This document shows, piece by piece, positions 30,929 to 40,389 of a stretch of DNA of 64,000 nucleotides. Both the position numbers and the translations under genes were made by a program. Positions within the stretch are counted from its first letter, which is position 1. Every line of letters begins with the position of its first letter. This stretch comes from Bacteroidota bacterium (GTDB taxonomy: Bacteria; Bacteroidota; Ignavibacteria; SZUA-365), in assembly GCA_014860565.1 (NCBI GenBank), contig JACZJN010000031.1:1-64000 (forward strand), written 5' to 3'. Below the pieces are notes generated by a model. It worked only from the letters and a program-made list of their open reading frames with translations, searched no databases and was not told the DNA's origin.

Positions 30929-33682
30929 CTATTGCATGATCACGATGCAGCGTTGCAGCGTTGTGTTGTTCGATGTAATACGGCATATGTACACCCCGGA
31001 CGGTGCGGGATTCCCAAGACGGTCATTCCCATCCCATGTCGCTGTGTATCTGCCGGCATCGAAGGACTCATGAAACAGCTCACGCACGTTTTCACCCATG
31101 CTGTTATATATGGCCATCAGCACAGGAGCCGCCTCTGGCAGAGTAAAGGTTATTGTCGTTGTCCCGCTGCAGGGATTCGGATAGTTCGTCATAGTCGGTG
31201 TGGGAGGAACGGCTTCGCCTCCGTGTCCTGTTACTCTCTGCTTCATGTTGGATCCGAGTATCTGCCATGTCCCGAATTCCTCCCAAGTGCTTGAGGCGGT
31301 TTTCTGCACGTAGTCTGCTGAGGATCCGGGGTATGTTTGCAGCGAACCCGAACCGTTGCTGAGAGGACCACGGAAATAGTAGTAATTCTCGGTGCTTCCG
31401 TTAATGGTCACCTTATGAATACGGCTGTATGCCTTGTTCCCCTGATTGGATACAGGAGCGCTGTCGAACCAGAATCTGATGGGGAAATCCGCGGCATTCG
31501 CATTCGCGTTTTTACGGATAAACACCTTGCAGTACAGGTAATCATTCGCCGCGAATGTCACGCCCGTGAGGCGGGGGAGTGGGATACTGTATATCTTCGA
31601 AAGAGAATTCTGCGCGTTGCCGACAACCTGCTGTTTGTAAATCTCACCTGACAAAATGAGACCTGAAAGATTCATGATGTTTTTGTAAAATGAAACCTTA
31701 ATATCAATTTTACACCCATTGTTCGAATTTGTGGGTGATCCGAGCGACACTTCCACGGGACCGAGATCAGAGGTTATCACTTTCGCAGATAAGGTGGCCT
31801 TGAATGATTCGGCTATTCCGCAAGGGTTTGAGAACAGAGCCTGATACTGGTTCCCGTTCATCACTGTGGCGACATTCTCCAGTGTGAGCGTAGGAGAAGT
31901 AGCTCCACTGATGGCAGAGAACTCGCTCCCGCCGTCGGTCGATACCATCCACTGAACGGTGATGGGTGATGAACCCGATGCGGCAGCGCTGAACACCGCT
32001 GTATTACCCGCAAGAATGACGACGTCCATAGGGGACTCGGTGATCTCAAGCGGTGTGTTCACGGTCAATGTTGCGGCACTGGAAGTCAATGACTGGCTCG
32101 CCGCGGTGACAATGACATCATACGATCCTTCGTTTTCGGCAGTGACAGCGCTGATCAAGTAGTCCGCCTCATTCGCTCCGGAAATCGACACACCGTTTTT
32201 CCTCCATTGATAGGATAGCTCGCTGCCGGTCGCAGTCACAGAGAATGTCGCGGTCTCGCCAGGACATTTCGTGAGGCTGGACGGGGATGTGGTAATCGCC
32301 AGGGTTTGACAACTCAGCGGCGTGACGGTTCCGGCTGTGACTGTACTTGACTGCACGGGCGACTGGAAGGAATACACTCCCGGGAGCATTTCCATACCGG
32401 ATGTGAAGCTCCTCCACTCTCCGGCGAGGAACTGGGAGATGCAGGCTCCCGATACCTGGCCAGTCTGAAATGTCAGTTCCTGAATACCTGTGCCGCTCGT
32501 CACGGAAACCGGGTATTTCTCCTCGGAGGTGTAGTTGTAGTTCGCGCGGAACTTGTAAAGTGAGGAGCCGAACAGAGGAATTTCCATGTATCCGGAAGAA
32601 TTGAAACTCCCGAGGGTGATCCAGGTACTTCCTTCCTGTTCGAGCCAACCCGCTTCGTCCGTGATCCCGCTGCCGTTGTGATCCTTCAGCCAGATTCGAA
32701 GAATATCTGCCTGCCAAGTGTAGTTTGAAGCGGTCAGCTGCGATGCATTCTGCTCTGCGGTCCCCTGGTTGAGCGACATCCTGATCTTGCTGAAGCCAGT
32801 TGGGACATCTGTGAAGAGTAAACCTTCGGCATCTGTCTGACCGGAGAGCGGCGCTCCCCAGCTCCCATCGATCTCAGCTGCGGCGATACCGCCCGCCACG
32901 CCAACGCCGTTTTCATCTAGGAGTCGCAGTAGCGTCTTGTTCATTTCGCAGCCACTGACGACGACAGAAACTGGTGATGACCATATGTTTGCGTATTTGA
33001 AATAGAACGCATAGGTCCCAGGAAGCATATCGAGAAACGGTTCTGTGAAATACCACCAGCCGCCTGTATTCGATTTTATTTCGCCAGCGTACGAGAAGCT
33101 GACTTTCGTTGTTAGAAAATCGATGCTATTGGTACCAGAAAGAATGGAAATAGAGCTCCGCTCCTCGCTGCCATGATTGAAGCTCATCCGCAGTTTGACG
33201 CTTCCGGGAAACGCATAAAAACTCACGGTACCGGTCCCGGCAGTATTACCGTGTGTATACCAGTACCCCCCGCCTTGTGCAACAATACCTCCGGGCGTGC
33301 TGGTGATCAATGCGTCGCAGGTCTTGAGATTGACATTCACTTTTGCCGCTTGAAAGACGGTGTTGCCCGTAACATCCTGCTCACGGGACGTCTGGTACAA
33401 AGTGACCGTAATTTTACTGTCCCAGTTGCTGCAACTAGAAGGGATAGTAACGATCCACTGCCCGTTTGCGTCGGTCTGGAAAGCTGTCTCAGGCCCCCAA
33501 CTTCCGCCACAGCGGTATTTCCATTTCAGATTCCGTGTGTCAGATGTAAAATCGGAGGGATAATTTGGGATGGGGTTCTCGTTTTCGTCCACCAGTGTGA
33601 GTGTGTATTGCGTCTGCCCCTGGAGATGGGCGCCCGTACTGATCAGCAGACAGAAAACCAATAATGCCAATGACTTTTTCAT
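30929..33682 (-). CDS. T9SS surface protein with G-G-x-W-Y repeats and Ig-like domains
   Basis: 917 residues with signal peptide 'MKKSLALLVFCLLISTGAHL'. The N-terminal half (about 25-470) consists of about five beta-rich modules with recurring motifs 'YTLTLVDENENPIPNYP', 'RNLKWKYRCGGSWGP', 'GGGYWYTHGNTAGTG' and 'SEERSSISILSGTNS'. Two Ig-like domains follow at about 475-650 ('TKCPGETATFSVTATGSELS', 'VSISGANEADYLIS'). A unique region is next, then a T9SS domain from 'NYPNPCSGTTTITFTL' to 'RCIVIMQ'. It is a close paralogue of the neighbour at 33827, which suggests tandem duplication with domain swapping. I do not recognise the G-G-x-W-Y module as a named family. It is expected on the surface or secreted. 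Confidence 0.8.
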   Translation of the reverse strand: MKKSLALLVFCLLISTGAHLQGQTQYTLTLVDENENPIPNYPSDFTSDTRNLKWKYRCGGSWGPETAFQTDANGQWIVTIPSSCSNWDSKITVTLYQTSREQDVTGNTVFQAAKVNVNLKTCDALITSTPGGIVAQGGGYWYTHGNTAGTGTVSFYAFPGSVKLRMSFNHGSEERSSISILSGTNSIDFLTTKVSFSYAGEIKSNTGGWWYFTEPFLDMLPGTYAFYFKYANIWSSPVSVVVSGCEMNKTLLRLLDENGVGVAGGIAAAEIDGSWGAPLSGQTDAEGLLFTDVPTGFSKIRMSLNQGTAEQNASQLTASNYTWQADILRIWLKDHNGSGITDEAGWLEQEGSTWITLGSFNSSGYMEIPLFGSSLYKFRANYNYTSEEKYPVSVTSGTGIQELTFQTGQVSGACISQFLAGEWRSFTSGMEMLPGVYSFQSPVQSSTVTAGTVTPLSCQTLAITTSPSSLTKCPGETATFSVTATGSELSYQWRKNGVSISGANEADYLISAVTAENEGSYDVIVTAASQSLTSSAATLTVNTPLEITESPMDVVILAGNTAVFSAAASGSSPITVQWMVSTDGGSEFSAISGATSPTLTLENVATVMNGNQYQALFSNPCGIAESFKATLSAKVITSDLGPVEVSLGSPTNSNNGCKIDIKVSFYKNIMNLSGLILSGEIYKQQVVGNAQNSLSKIYSIPLPRLTGVTFAANDYLYCKVFIRKNANANAADFPIRFWFDSAPVSNQGNKAYSRIHKVTINGSTENYYYFRGPLSNGSGSLQTYPGSSADYVQKTASSTWEEFGTWQILGSNMKQRVTGHGGEAVPPTPTMTNYPNPCSGTTTITFTLPEAAPVLMAIYNSMGENVRELFHESFDAGRYTATWDGNDRLGNPAPSGVYICRITSNNTTLQRCIVIMQ

Positions 33683-33776
33683 AGCCGGTTACCTCAATAG
33701 CTCTGAACGGGATTGAATTACTCTGCGAGAAATCTTACGGTGCGTCTCGCACAGGGTGGCAGGCTTTCCCATATTG

Positions 33777-33810
33777 ATGCGATGCGCCCGCAGAGGCGGG
33801 CGCATCGCAT
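33777..33810 (-). terminator. Strong hairpin after the T9SS gene at 33827
   Basis: ATGCGATGCGCCCGC (33777-33791) and its exact reverse complement (33796-33810) form a 15-bp stem with a 4-nt loop, 17 nt after the stop codon. No good T-tract follows, so it may instead protect the 3' end of the mRNA. Confidence 0.65.
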
Positions 33811-33826
33811 GCGCTCGTTTCGTGCT

Positions 33827-36127
33827 CTACTTGAGCAGCGTCATCATCCTGGTCAGCGACTGACCATTCGTCTGCAGGCGGTACATATAGTTTCCGCCGG
33901 GCAGATCGCTCGTCTCAAAGGTCGCCATGTGCTCTCCGGGAGGAAGCACACCGTTGACCAGCGTTGCCACGAGGCGCCCCTGCATATCGAAGACCTGCAG
34001 TAGCACCTCGGATTCCTCGGGAACGGCATAGCCGATCACCGTTGATGGGTTGAAAGGATTGGGATAGTTCTGAGCGAGACTGAACTCGGTCAAGAATTCT
34101 CCGCTGCTCTGTTTCGGCAGACAAATAAGGTAGGTAGTTCCGCCAGCTGTCACTGTGCCTGACTGCTCGGGAGACCTGAAGGTGTATGTCCCGGGCATCA
34201 GTTCCATTCCATCCGTGAAGGTGCGCCAGGCCCCAGTTGAGTACTGGGTTATACAGCTTCCAAAGATTTGTCCCGTCTGGAAATCGAAATTCTGTATACC
34301 TGCGCCTGCAGTAACGACGGGAAAGTCCGTGAATGTCGTGTAGTTGTAGCCTGCCTCGAACTTGTAACTGCCAGTTGCGAACAATTGGATATCGCGATAC
34401 CCTGATGCGTTGAAATTCCCCCATGTATACCAGGAACCCCCGCCTTGGCGCAGCGTTCCGGCTTGATCCGTGATCGGAGAACCGGCATGGTCTTTCAGCC
34501 AGATACGGAGGATTTCGGTATACCAGGTGTAGTTCGACGCATTCAATTGCGCGAGACTCTGCTCGACTGAACCTTGATTCACCGTCATTTTAATCTTGGT
34601 GAATCCGGGTAGAATATCAGCGAGGAGCACACCATTCGCATCCGTTTGTCCCACGAGAGTGCTCCCCCAGGAACCGCCGAATGCAGGCGTCGCTTTTCCA
34701 CCCGCGACGCCATTGCCATTTTCATCCAGGACTCTGAGGAGTACCTTGCCCATTTCACAGCCACTTACGTTCAAGGCAACAGGTCCGTACCAAGTCGGCC
34801 CGGTCTTGAACCAGAAATTATAGGACTGTGCGAGCAGATACATTGTTGGCTTGCTGAACATCCACCACGAACCACCCTTGTTCGACTTGATGTCGCCGGC
34901 GTAATTGAATGTCACCTTGGTGGTCTGGAAGTGAACGTCGTTCGCACCTGAAGCAATTACCGGATACTGGGTCTCACTCGCGTGGTTATAATCCATTCGC
35001 ACCTTGATGCTGCCAGGGAAGGTGTAGAAGCTCACCTTTCCCGACGGTCCCGTTGTACCATGTGTATACCAGTATCCACCACCCTGTGCCACCGTGCCAC
35101 CTGGGACATCGGTAATCGGGCCGGTACAACCTTCAAGGTTGGCATTCACCTTCGCTGCCTGGAACGTTGAGTTCACCATCACGTTCTGCTCCAGGGACGT
35201 CTGGTTCAGCGTCATCGTGATCTTGTTATCCCAGTTGTTGTTCGGGCAGTTGATGGTGAAGAAGGTCTGACCGTTTGCATCGGTCTTGAAGGACGTCGAG
35301 GGTCCCCAACTCCCACCACAGCGGTATTTCCATTGGAGGTTGCGTGTTTCAGTAGGATAGTCCGCGGGATAATTGGCGATGGGACTGCCATTCTCATCAA
35401 CCAAGGTGATCATGCCGCCCGTGAGACTGCAGCCGTCGATGTCGATAGTTACCGTGGGACTTGTTGAGTAGTTGAACTTGAAGTCCGCCCAGGCGGTGTT
35501 GCCGTACCTGTTGCTTTTCCCTCCCATCACTTCTTTTGGTCCTACAAACGGCTTCCAACCGTTATTATACCAGTAGACATTTTGTCCGAACATATCGACT
35601 TTTGTGGTTGTCAGCACGATCACCGGGTTCACGGCAATGTCCTGGGTATGAATGGGGCTTGTCCGGCCGTCGTACGTGACTTGAAAATCGTAATTCCCCT
35701 GTCCCGGTCCGAGGGCTGAATACGGGAGCAATTCGATTGTCGCCGGTGTGTTTCCGATAGATGTGAATCCGCCGAAATAATACTTGGCGTCTCCCACCAG
35801 CGGCGTACCGGAACAGGTTTGGAGTTTCACGGTCACCAGGATCGTATTGATGGTGAGCGTGGGATTTGTGGCAGGATCGATGAGAATCCACTTAAATCGT
35901 CCACCACTGTAGCGGATTTCAATGTCTGTGGTTTTCGGCACGGTACCGGAGACGGTACCATTGACGGTTGTCCCGAGCGACTGCCAACCACCGTCGTAAT
36001 AGAACACATTGCCTCCCGACAGCCCGTTGTTACCACTGTCGAAAAGCTGTACAGTCACTGTTCCGGAACCTGCGGTTGCCACCGCAGTCAGAGCCAGTAC
36101 ACAGAAGAGAATTAAAGTTGGTCGCAT
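33827..36127 (-). CDS. T9SS surface protein built of G-G-x-W-Y repeats
   Basis: 766 residues from the ATG at 36127, with AGGAAGGA upstream; an ATG five codons earlier would place that site inside the gene. The signal is 'MRPTLILFCVLALTAVATAG'. Residues of about 20-670 are about seven related beta-rich modules with motifs 'NVFYYDGGWQSLG', 'NVYWYNNGWKPF', 'GGGYWYTHGTTG', 'KSNKGGSWWMF' and 'QGGGSWYTWGNF'. The last 80 residues are the T9SS domain ('NYPNPFNPSTVIGYAVPEES'). It shares long stretches with the gene at 30929, where two of the modules are replaced by Ig domains. The aromatic/Gly pattern hints at carbohydrate or surface binding, which is only inference. Confidence 0.8.
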   Translation of the reverse strand: MRPTLILFCVLALTAVATAGSGTVTVQLFDSGNNGLSGGNVFYYDGGWQSLGTTVNGTVSGTVPKTTDIEIRYSGGRFKWILIDPATNPTLTINTILVTVKLQTCSGTPLVGDAKYYFGGFTSIGNTPATIELLPYSALGPGQGNYDFQVTYDGRTSPIHTQDIAVNPVIVLTTTKVDMFGQNVYWYNNGWKPFVGPKEVMGGKSNRYGNTAWADFKFNYSTSPTVTIDIDGCSLTGGMITLVDENGSPIANYPADYPTETRNLQWKYRCGGSWGPSTSFKTDANGQTFFTINCPNNNWDNKITMTLNQTSLEQNVMVNSTFQAAKVNANLEGCTGPITDVPGGTVAQGGGYWYTHGTTGPSGKVSFYTFPGSIKVRMDYNHASETQYPVIASGANDVHFQTTKVTFNYAGDIKSNKGGSWWMFSKPTMYLLAQSYNFWFKTGPTWYGPVALNVSGCEMGKVLLRVLDENGNGVAGGKATPAFGGSWGSTLVGQTDANGVLLADILPGFTKIKMTVNQGSVEQSLAQLNASNYTWYTEILRIWLKDHAGSPITDQAGTLRQGGGSWYTWGNFNASGYRDIQLFATGSYKFEAGYNYTTFTDFPVVTAGAGIQNFDFQTGQIFGSCITQYSTGAWRTFTDGMELMPGTYTFRSPEQSGTVTAGGTTYLICLPKQSSGEFLTEFSLAQNYPNPFNPSTVIGYAVPEESEVLLQVFDMQGRLVATLVNGVLPPGEHMATFETSDLPGGNYMYRLQTNGQSLTRMMTLLK

Positions 36128-36709
36128 GGATTCCTTCCTCATACTAAAGTTTGATTTCCCGAAAATCGAACGTCTGATCCTTCGAGCGAGCAGAAAAATT
36201 AATGCTAGAATTCACAGGCACTTCGCGCCCCCCACGTGACACACGCCGCACCGAGGCTGAGTTACGGTCTCGACTTGATTTGGCTGGGTTGAGCACGAAT
36301 TGAGTCTGGTTACGCCAGCTTCGCTGAATGGCATACGAGGTTATACGGATGTCCCACCATTCGAGCACTGTTTACGCACCGTCGGGTCCGTGTCCCGACG
36401 TTTCAACACGCAATGATCATCCTTGTTCTGCCACGACCTCCTGTTATATGAGATTTGGAAACCTAGACGTTGGGAACTGGTTTTGTACCTCGATGCACAT
36501 CTCACTGCGATGCCTCCCAATGGGTAACGCAGTGATGAATGCAACCCAGAGTGCAAAGCCTCGATTTAGGACAATGAGGAGTAAAATCCTTAGTATGTCG
36601 CAACATTAAGAAAAACAGGGCAGAAGGTCAATAGCTGCAGGATGCAGAACGAATAATATTTTTTGAATCCAAGCCGCTGCATGACAAGTGCGCTGAACTG
36701 CCGATAATC

Positions 36710-36900
36710 GGCGATGCCACCACCTGCCGCACGCCTCGATGGATTTTCTTCGGACAAAATTTATCCCATTCCATTCACCGGCATGGCGACCATCCGCTAC
36801 TCGCTTACGTCGCCCGCGTTCGTCCGTCTTCACATCATGGATGCGGCGTTGCGGTAGCGTCACAGAGGGTATGGCCTTGTCGACGAATACGGGCAAGAAC
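36710..36900 (+). pseudogene. Remnant of a T9SS C-terminal domain gene
   Basis: The sequence matches 42288-42435 of the T9SS gene at 40390 with few changes, then jumps to the match of that gene's stop codon and downstream sequence (CGGTAGCGTC... region 42578-42625). About 140 bp of the C-terminal domain are deleted. The remaining reading frame gives 'MPPPAARLDGFSSDKIYP' and 'GMATIRYSLTSPAFVRL', then stops. No upstream part of the gene survives. This is a clear relic of a duplicated copy. Confidence 0.75.
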
Positions 36901-36966
36901 CGAAAAAAGGGCCGAAACGGGCAGCGGTGTGATCAGGGATGAAGCTACCAAGTGTGATTCTAACCG
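36898..36966 (+). repeat. 69-bp direct repeat, copy A
   Basis: Matches 40085-40153 at 65 of 69 positions in the same orientation. It begins AACCGAAAAAAGGGCCGAAA, directly after the gene remnant, and ends in a TTCTAACC stretch that is TTCGAACC in copy B. Confidence 0.85.
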
Positions 36967-37096
36967 CAGTGATTGTCAAGAGAGAGTTGGGTTTGAGGGT
37001 GATATTGTTCTTATTCGGAGAGGAATTCGCGGGTGTTTTGCGTGTCTTCTCTTATGACTTGTCGGCTACGCAATGCGGAGACAGGAAAGGAATCAG

Positions 37097-37621
37097 ATGA
37101 GACTCTTCCATCGCATCATAGCTGTGATCTTGATGTGCAGTATCTTCATCACAGGTTGCACCCCCAGTTACACATTCGTGCGTGATCGGGAACCTGGGAT
37201 GAACGAATTCCCAATAACGGAATTCAATGCCACGTCTGCAGACAGTGACGATGTGCTCATTTACCTTGTGTCGGGACAGAGCATACGTGCCCACAACCTG
37301 AAGGTGGAAAAGGACTCGTTGAGTTGCGTTGACGCTAACTCAAAGATGTGGCAAATGCCTCTGAGCGGCATCGACCGTTTGGAGGAGAATTCGTCTGCCA
37401 TCGGTTGCATATTTGGCACGGGATATGGCGTCTTGGCTTTTTGTGCAATTTTGGCGATATCCACACTGACCGGATTTATTGAATCCGTACCATCCGAATC
37501 AAATGGAGGCGAGGCTGGCGTTGCGGTGACAATTTCGCTGGCGTTAGCCGCCCTTTTCTTATCCAGCATAGCTGGAGGTTTGATAGGACAAACGGTCGAG
37601 TACCGTGTAGAGGCGAAATGA
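37097..37621 (+). CDS. Lipoprotein with C-terminal membrane spans
   Basis: 174 residues from the ATG at 37097, which has AGGAAAGGAA upstream. The signal 'MRLFHRIIAVILMCSIFITG' is followed by C21 (lipobox I-T-G-C). Residues of about 60-110 are a short beta-rich domain ('VSGQSIRAHNLKVEKDSLSC'). Two hydrophobic segments follow ('FGTGYGVLAFCAILAISTL' and 'ISLALAALFLSSIAGGLIG'). A lipid anchor combined with membrane spans is unusual. The T9SS propeller gene starts about 75 bp downstream. No family is recognised and no function can be assigned. Confidence 0.65.
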   Translation: MRLFHRIIAVILMCSIFITGCTPSYTFVRDREPGMNEFPITEFNATSADSDDVLIYLVSGQSIRAHNLKVEKDSLSCVDANSKMWQMPLSGIDRLEENSSAIGCIFGTGYGVLAFCAILAISTLTGFIESVPSESNGGEAGVAVTISLALAALFLSSIAGGLIGQTVEYRVEAK

Positions 37622-37696
37622 TCATGGATTTCTTATCATATGAAAATAATTTTTTCAGGCACCACTCGATATTATTTCCAGGAAAGGGGGTGTGGT

Positions 37697-39868
37697 ATGA
37701 TCGTTCGATGGAGTGTTTTCTTTCTGCTTCTCACGGTGGTCGCACAGGCGCAGTACGGGACCTGGAGACGCGTCGACCAAGTCAATCCGTACGGCTTCCA
37801 CAACTTGTTCGTGCTCGACGACAGTGCGATGTACGTCGCCTCATCGAACGGACTCTACAAGAGTCGGGACGGTGGTCGGCTCTGGCGAGAGATCATCGCG
37901 CCGGATGCGCCTGAATACAACTCATCGATCGTCCCCGATCCCGCGTCCGCACCGACGGGGATGGTGATGAATGTCTACTTCCGTTACGACGGCAAAGGCA
38001 CCTCCGGTGTTTTCCGGTCGTTTGATGGAGGGAGAACCTGGGGATACCTGGGTGGTCCCGTCGGGAATTGGGGGGGCTATGCCTCTCCGGCAGGAAATCA
38101 GGGAGTGTTCATGCTCTGCAGTCCCGACGGGGTTGTTCATCTCGACGTCTTCGGCACCGCGCGAAAGTACGTCGATGGACTCCCCACCAGCGGGATGGGC
38201 ACGAAGCATATCGCCACGCTTGCCAACGGCGCTGCGCTGCTCTACGCGTTTCCAAACAATATTTATCTCTCCGGCAGCGGACCCCAGCCGTGGAAGACCA
38301 CTTGGCGCTCAGCGAATACCTGGACGGAAGGGGAGGAAATACAGTATATCCATACAGAAGGGAACCTGGCGTGGGCAGGGACATCCACCACTGGAATCTT
38401 GCATGCATCGTATCCGAATTTTCAATGGGTCCATGCAAGTGATGGATTGGGCGCGCCTGGTGATCCATCGATGAACGTGCGGCGGATCTTCCGAGACAGG
38501 CGTGGACCCCTGGTCGCCGTGACCTACGGTGGCCTGTACTCTAGTTCGAATGGGAACCACTGGTCACCGGTGCAGAGCACGCTGCCTGACTGGGGAAAAC
38601 CTGGTGCGACAGCTGTGGATTTCGAAGGTCGGTATGGCATGCACTATGGCCGGGATAGCATTTTTGTCTCCGAAGACGAGGCAAGGACATGGGAATTGCG
38701 GTTGTCCGGGCTGGCGATGGATTCGATACGGGATATATTCTTCTTCGGAGGAGACTTGTTCGCGGCTGATCACAGATGCCTGTTCCGTGCACGCGTCGGG
38801 TACCAGACGGGCACTCGTCATTGGCGGCAATCCATAGAGGGACTCGCGGATCCCCGGATCCGCACGCTGGCTGCTCGGCCCGATTCGACTATCCTCGCAT
38901 TCGGCCTGGACGGTCAAGTATACGGACTGCCGCTCGGCAGCGCAGCCTGGCTGTCGTTGTCAGCCGATCTTTCCGGTGAAACTGTGACGACAGCGGCTTC
39001 GGCTCCCGGCGGTCTGCTCCTCGCAGGAACGGAACAAGGCGCCGTCGCCGTCAGCCGGGACGGAGGAATGGTTTGGGAATACGTGCAGCGAGCGATTACC
39101 ACTGCGCCTGTGCGCAGCCTTCTCGCCGTGACCGACAGCCTCCTTTACGCCGGGACCTTCGGCGAAGGACTTCAGCGGAGCACGGATGCGGGGGCAACGT
39201 GGGCGCTTGTGTCAGCCGGTTTGACACATCCGAATATCACCGCGCTGCTGCAGACCCCGGACGGGGATCTCTACGCAGGGAGCTATGGCATGGGAGTGTA
39301 TCGTTCCACCGATTTCGGCTTCACCTGGGCCCCGACCGCCACGGCGTCACCCGGGCAGTATGTGACCGGCATGGTGACTAATTTCATCGGCGTGCTCGCG
39401 GTTGCGACCTACGATCGTGGCGTATGCATGTCGCGGAAGGACGGGACGGATTGGACCATCTGCAACCCCCAGCAGACGGGGCTTCACTTCGTCCGACTGA
39501 TGCATGAACCGACGAACAACTTTTTTTACGCCCTCACCGCCGATGGCGCGTTGTACGGGACGTGGGCCGGGCTGGCGACCGCTGTCGGGGAACAGCCCGC
39601 ACCGGCACGCTTCGAACTTCATTCCGTGTACCCGAACCCCTTCCGTGACAGGGTCGATGTGGCTTTCACGGTGCGCGGACCCGGAACAATGCGCATCGCG
39701 TTGTCCGACCTCCTCGGCCGGGAAGTCGCCGCGCGGGAGGAGACAATCACCGGGCCGGGGCTCTACCACCGGACGCTGCCCACTACCACGCTTCCACCGG
39801 GAGCATACATGTTGACACTTGAGGCGGGAGGGGAAAGGGAGATGAAAATCGTGACACATCTCCGGTAG
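37697..39868 (+). CDS. T9SS surface beta-propeller protein (BNR/YCF48-like repeats)
   Basis: 723 residues from the ATG at 37697, preceded by a purine-rich GGAAAGGGGG; the earlier ATG at 37640 would precede the signal. The signal is 'MIVRWSVFFLLLTVVAQA'. The body is a series of BNR/sialidase-like or Ycf48-like blades with 'LYKSRDGGRLWREI', 'GVFRSFDGGRTWGYL', 'LQRSTDAGATWALVS' and 'VYRSTDFGFTWAP', giving the S-x-D-x-G-x-T-W motif. The T9SS domain starts at 'SVYPNPFRDRVDVAF'. BNR motifs are structural, so no glycosidase activity is implied. A terminator hairpin follows at 39935. Confidence 0.85.
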   Translation: MIVRWSVFFLLLTVVAQAQYGTWRRVDQVNPYGFHNLFVLDDSAMYVASSNGLYKSRDGGRLWREIIAPDAPEYNSSIVPDPASAPTGMVMNVYFRYDGKGTSGVFRSFDGGRTWGYLGGPVGNWGGYASPAGNQGVFMLCSPDGVVHLDVFGTARKYVDGLPTSGMGTKHIATLANGAALLYAFPNNIYLSGSGPQPWKTTWRSANTWTEGEEIQYIHTEGNLAWAGTSTTGILHASYPNFQWVHASDGLGAPGDPSMNVRRIFRDRRGPLVAVTYGGLYSSSNGNHWSPVQSTLPDWGKPGATAVDFEGRYGMHYGRDSIFVSEDEARTWELRLSGLAMDSIRDIFFFGGDLFAADHRCLFRARVGYQTGTRHWRQSIEGLADPRIRTLAARPDSTILAFGLDGQVYGLPLGSAAWLSLSADLSGETVTTAASAPGGLLLAGTEQGAVAVSRDGGMVWEYVQRAITTAPVRSLLAVTDSLLYAGTFGEGLQRSTDAGATWALVSAGLTHPNITALLQTPDGDLYAGSYGMGVYRSTDFGFTWAPTATASPGQYVTGMVTNFIGVLAVATYDRGVCMSRKDGTDWTICNPQQTGLHFVRLMHEPTNNFFYALTADGALYGTWAGLATAVGEQPAPARFELHSVYPNPFRDRVDVAFTVRGPGTMRIALSDLLGREVAAREETITGPGLYHRTLPTTTLPPGAYMLTLEAGGEREMKIVTHLR

Positions 39869-39934
39869 CCTGATACGGCAGGACGGCGCTGCGGGCAATG
39901 TTCGGGAGTGTCATACAGCATGAGGCTGGGAAAG

Positions 39935-39970
39935 AAAAACCCCCCAGAGCAATTCGCTTCGGGGGGCTTT
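39935..39970. terminator. Bidirectional terminator hairpin
   Basis: CCCCCC (39940-39945) and GGGGGG (39961-39966) form the stem, flanked by an A-tract and CTTT. It follows the propeller gene on the plus strand. On the minus strand it resembles, with the same GAAAGCCCCCCGAAGCG core, the terminator of the tRNA-Val gene at 42627. Confidence 0.7.
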
Positions 39971-39974
39971 CTGG

Positions 39975-40001
39975 TGGACGCAGTGGGCGGCAGTTCGAAC
40001 C
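39975..40001 (-). other. tRNA-3'-end-like fragment
   Basis: TGGACGCAG at the left end is identical to the 3' acceptor end of the tRNA-Val gene (42668-42676), and GTTCGAACC resembles a T-loop. Nothing matching the D-arm or anticodon arm follows, so it is a relic or an insertion-site duplicate, not a tRNA gene. Confidence 0.45.
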
Positions 40002-40084
40002 AGTTCAGGGAGGATGTACTGCGCCTTTATGACCTGGCGGAATACATCCGCATGCAGGATCGCAGCGTTCAAAGTATTGAAAAA

Positions 40085-40153
40085 AACCGAAAAATGGGCC
40101 GAAACGGGCAGCGGGGTGATCAGGGATGAAGCTACCGAGTGTGATTCGAACCG
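40085..40153 (+). repeat. 69-bp direct repeat, copy B
   Basis: Second copy of the sequence at 36898-36966, in the same orientation, with four differences. It lies 237 bp before the T9SS propeller start codon at 40390. Confidence 0.85.
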
Positions 40154-40389
40154 TTTGTAGTAGTGAGAAATAGGGAAAAAAGTTCGCCAAGCCCAGTCGA
40201 TTTCACATCCCGATGATCCAGTGTTAAGGAGGGTTAACTCAAGATACACCCATGGAAGAAGGAGAAATGACGGAAGATGGCAGAGTAATCGCCCACCATA
40301 TTATCGCGTGTGTACGGCTTGACATTGCTCCGCGCACTCAGTATGATATGAAAGATATCCTGCACCTTACTTATTCCTGGAGATTAGAA

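Larger units (their letters stand above)
36128..37096. other. Long non-coding gap with decayed gene remnant
   Basis: 970 bp without an intact gene. The minus-strand T9SS gene starts at its left end. Between 36710 and 36900 lies a decayed copy of the 3' end of the T9SS gene at 40390, followed by a 69-bp sequence repeated at 40085. I see nothing identifiable in 36140-36700. Confidence 0.55.
39869..40389. other. Intergenic region with terminator, tRNA-like fragment and 69-bp repeat
   Basis: 520 bp between two T9SS propeller genes. In order it contains a bidirectional terminator hairpin, a tRNA-3'-end-like fragment, a stretch without recognisable content, copy B of the 69-bp repeat, and the leader of the next gene. 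The ORF from 40252 reaches back into this region but its first 46 codons have no signal or site. Confidence 0.55.

Noticed and set aside
40138-40153. GTGTGATTCGAACCG as part of a tRNA gene
   Set aside because: It resembles a T-loop, but the flanks do not pair and no other tRNA arms are present. It is just the end of the 69-bp repeat.
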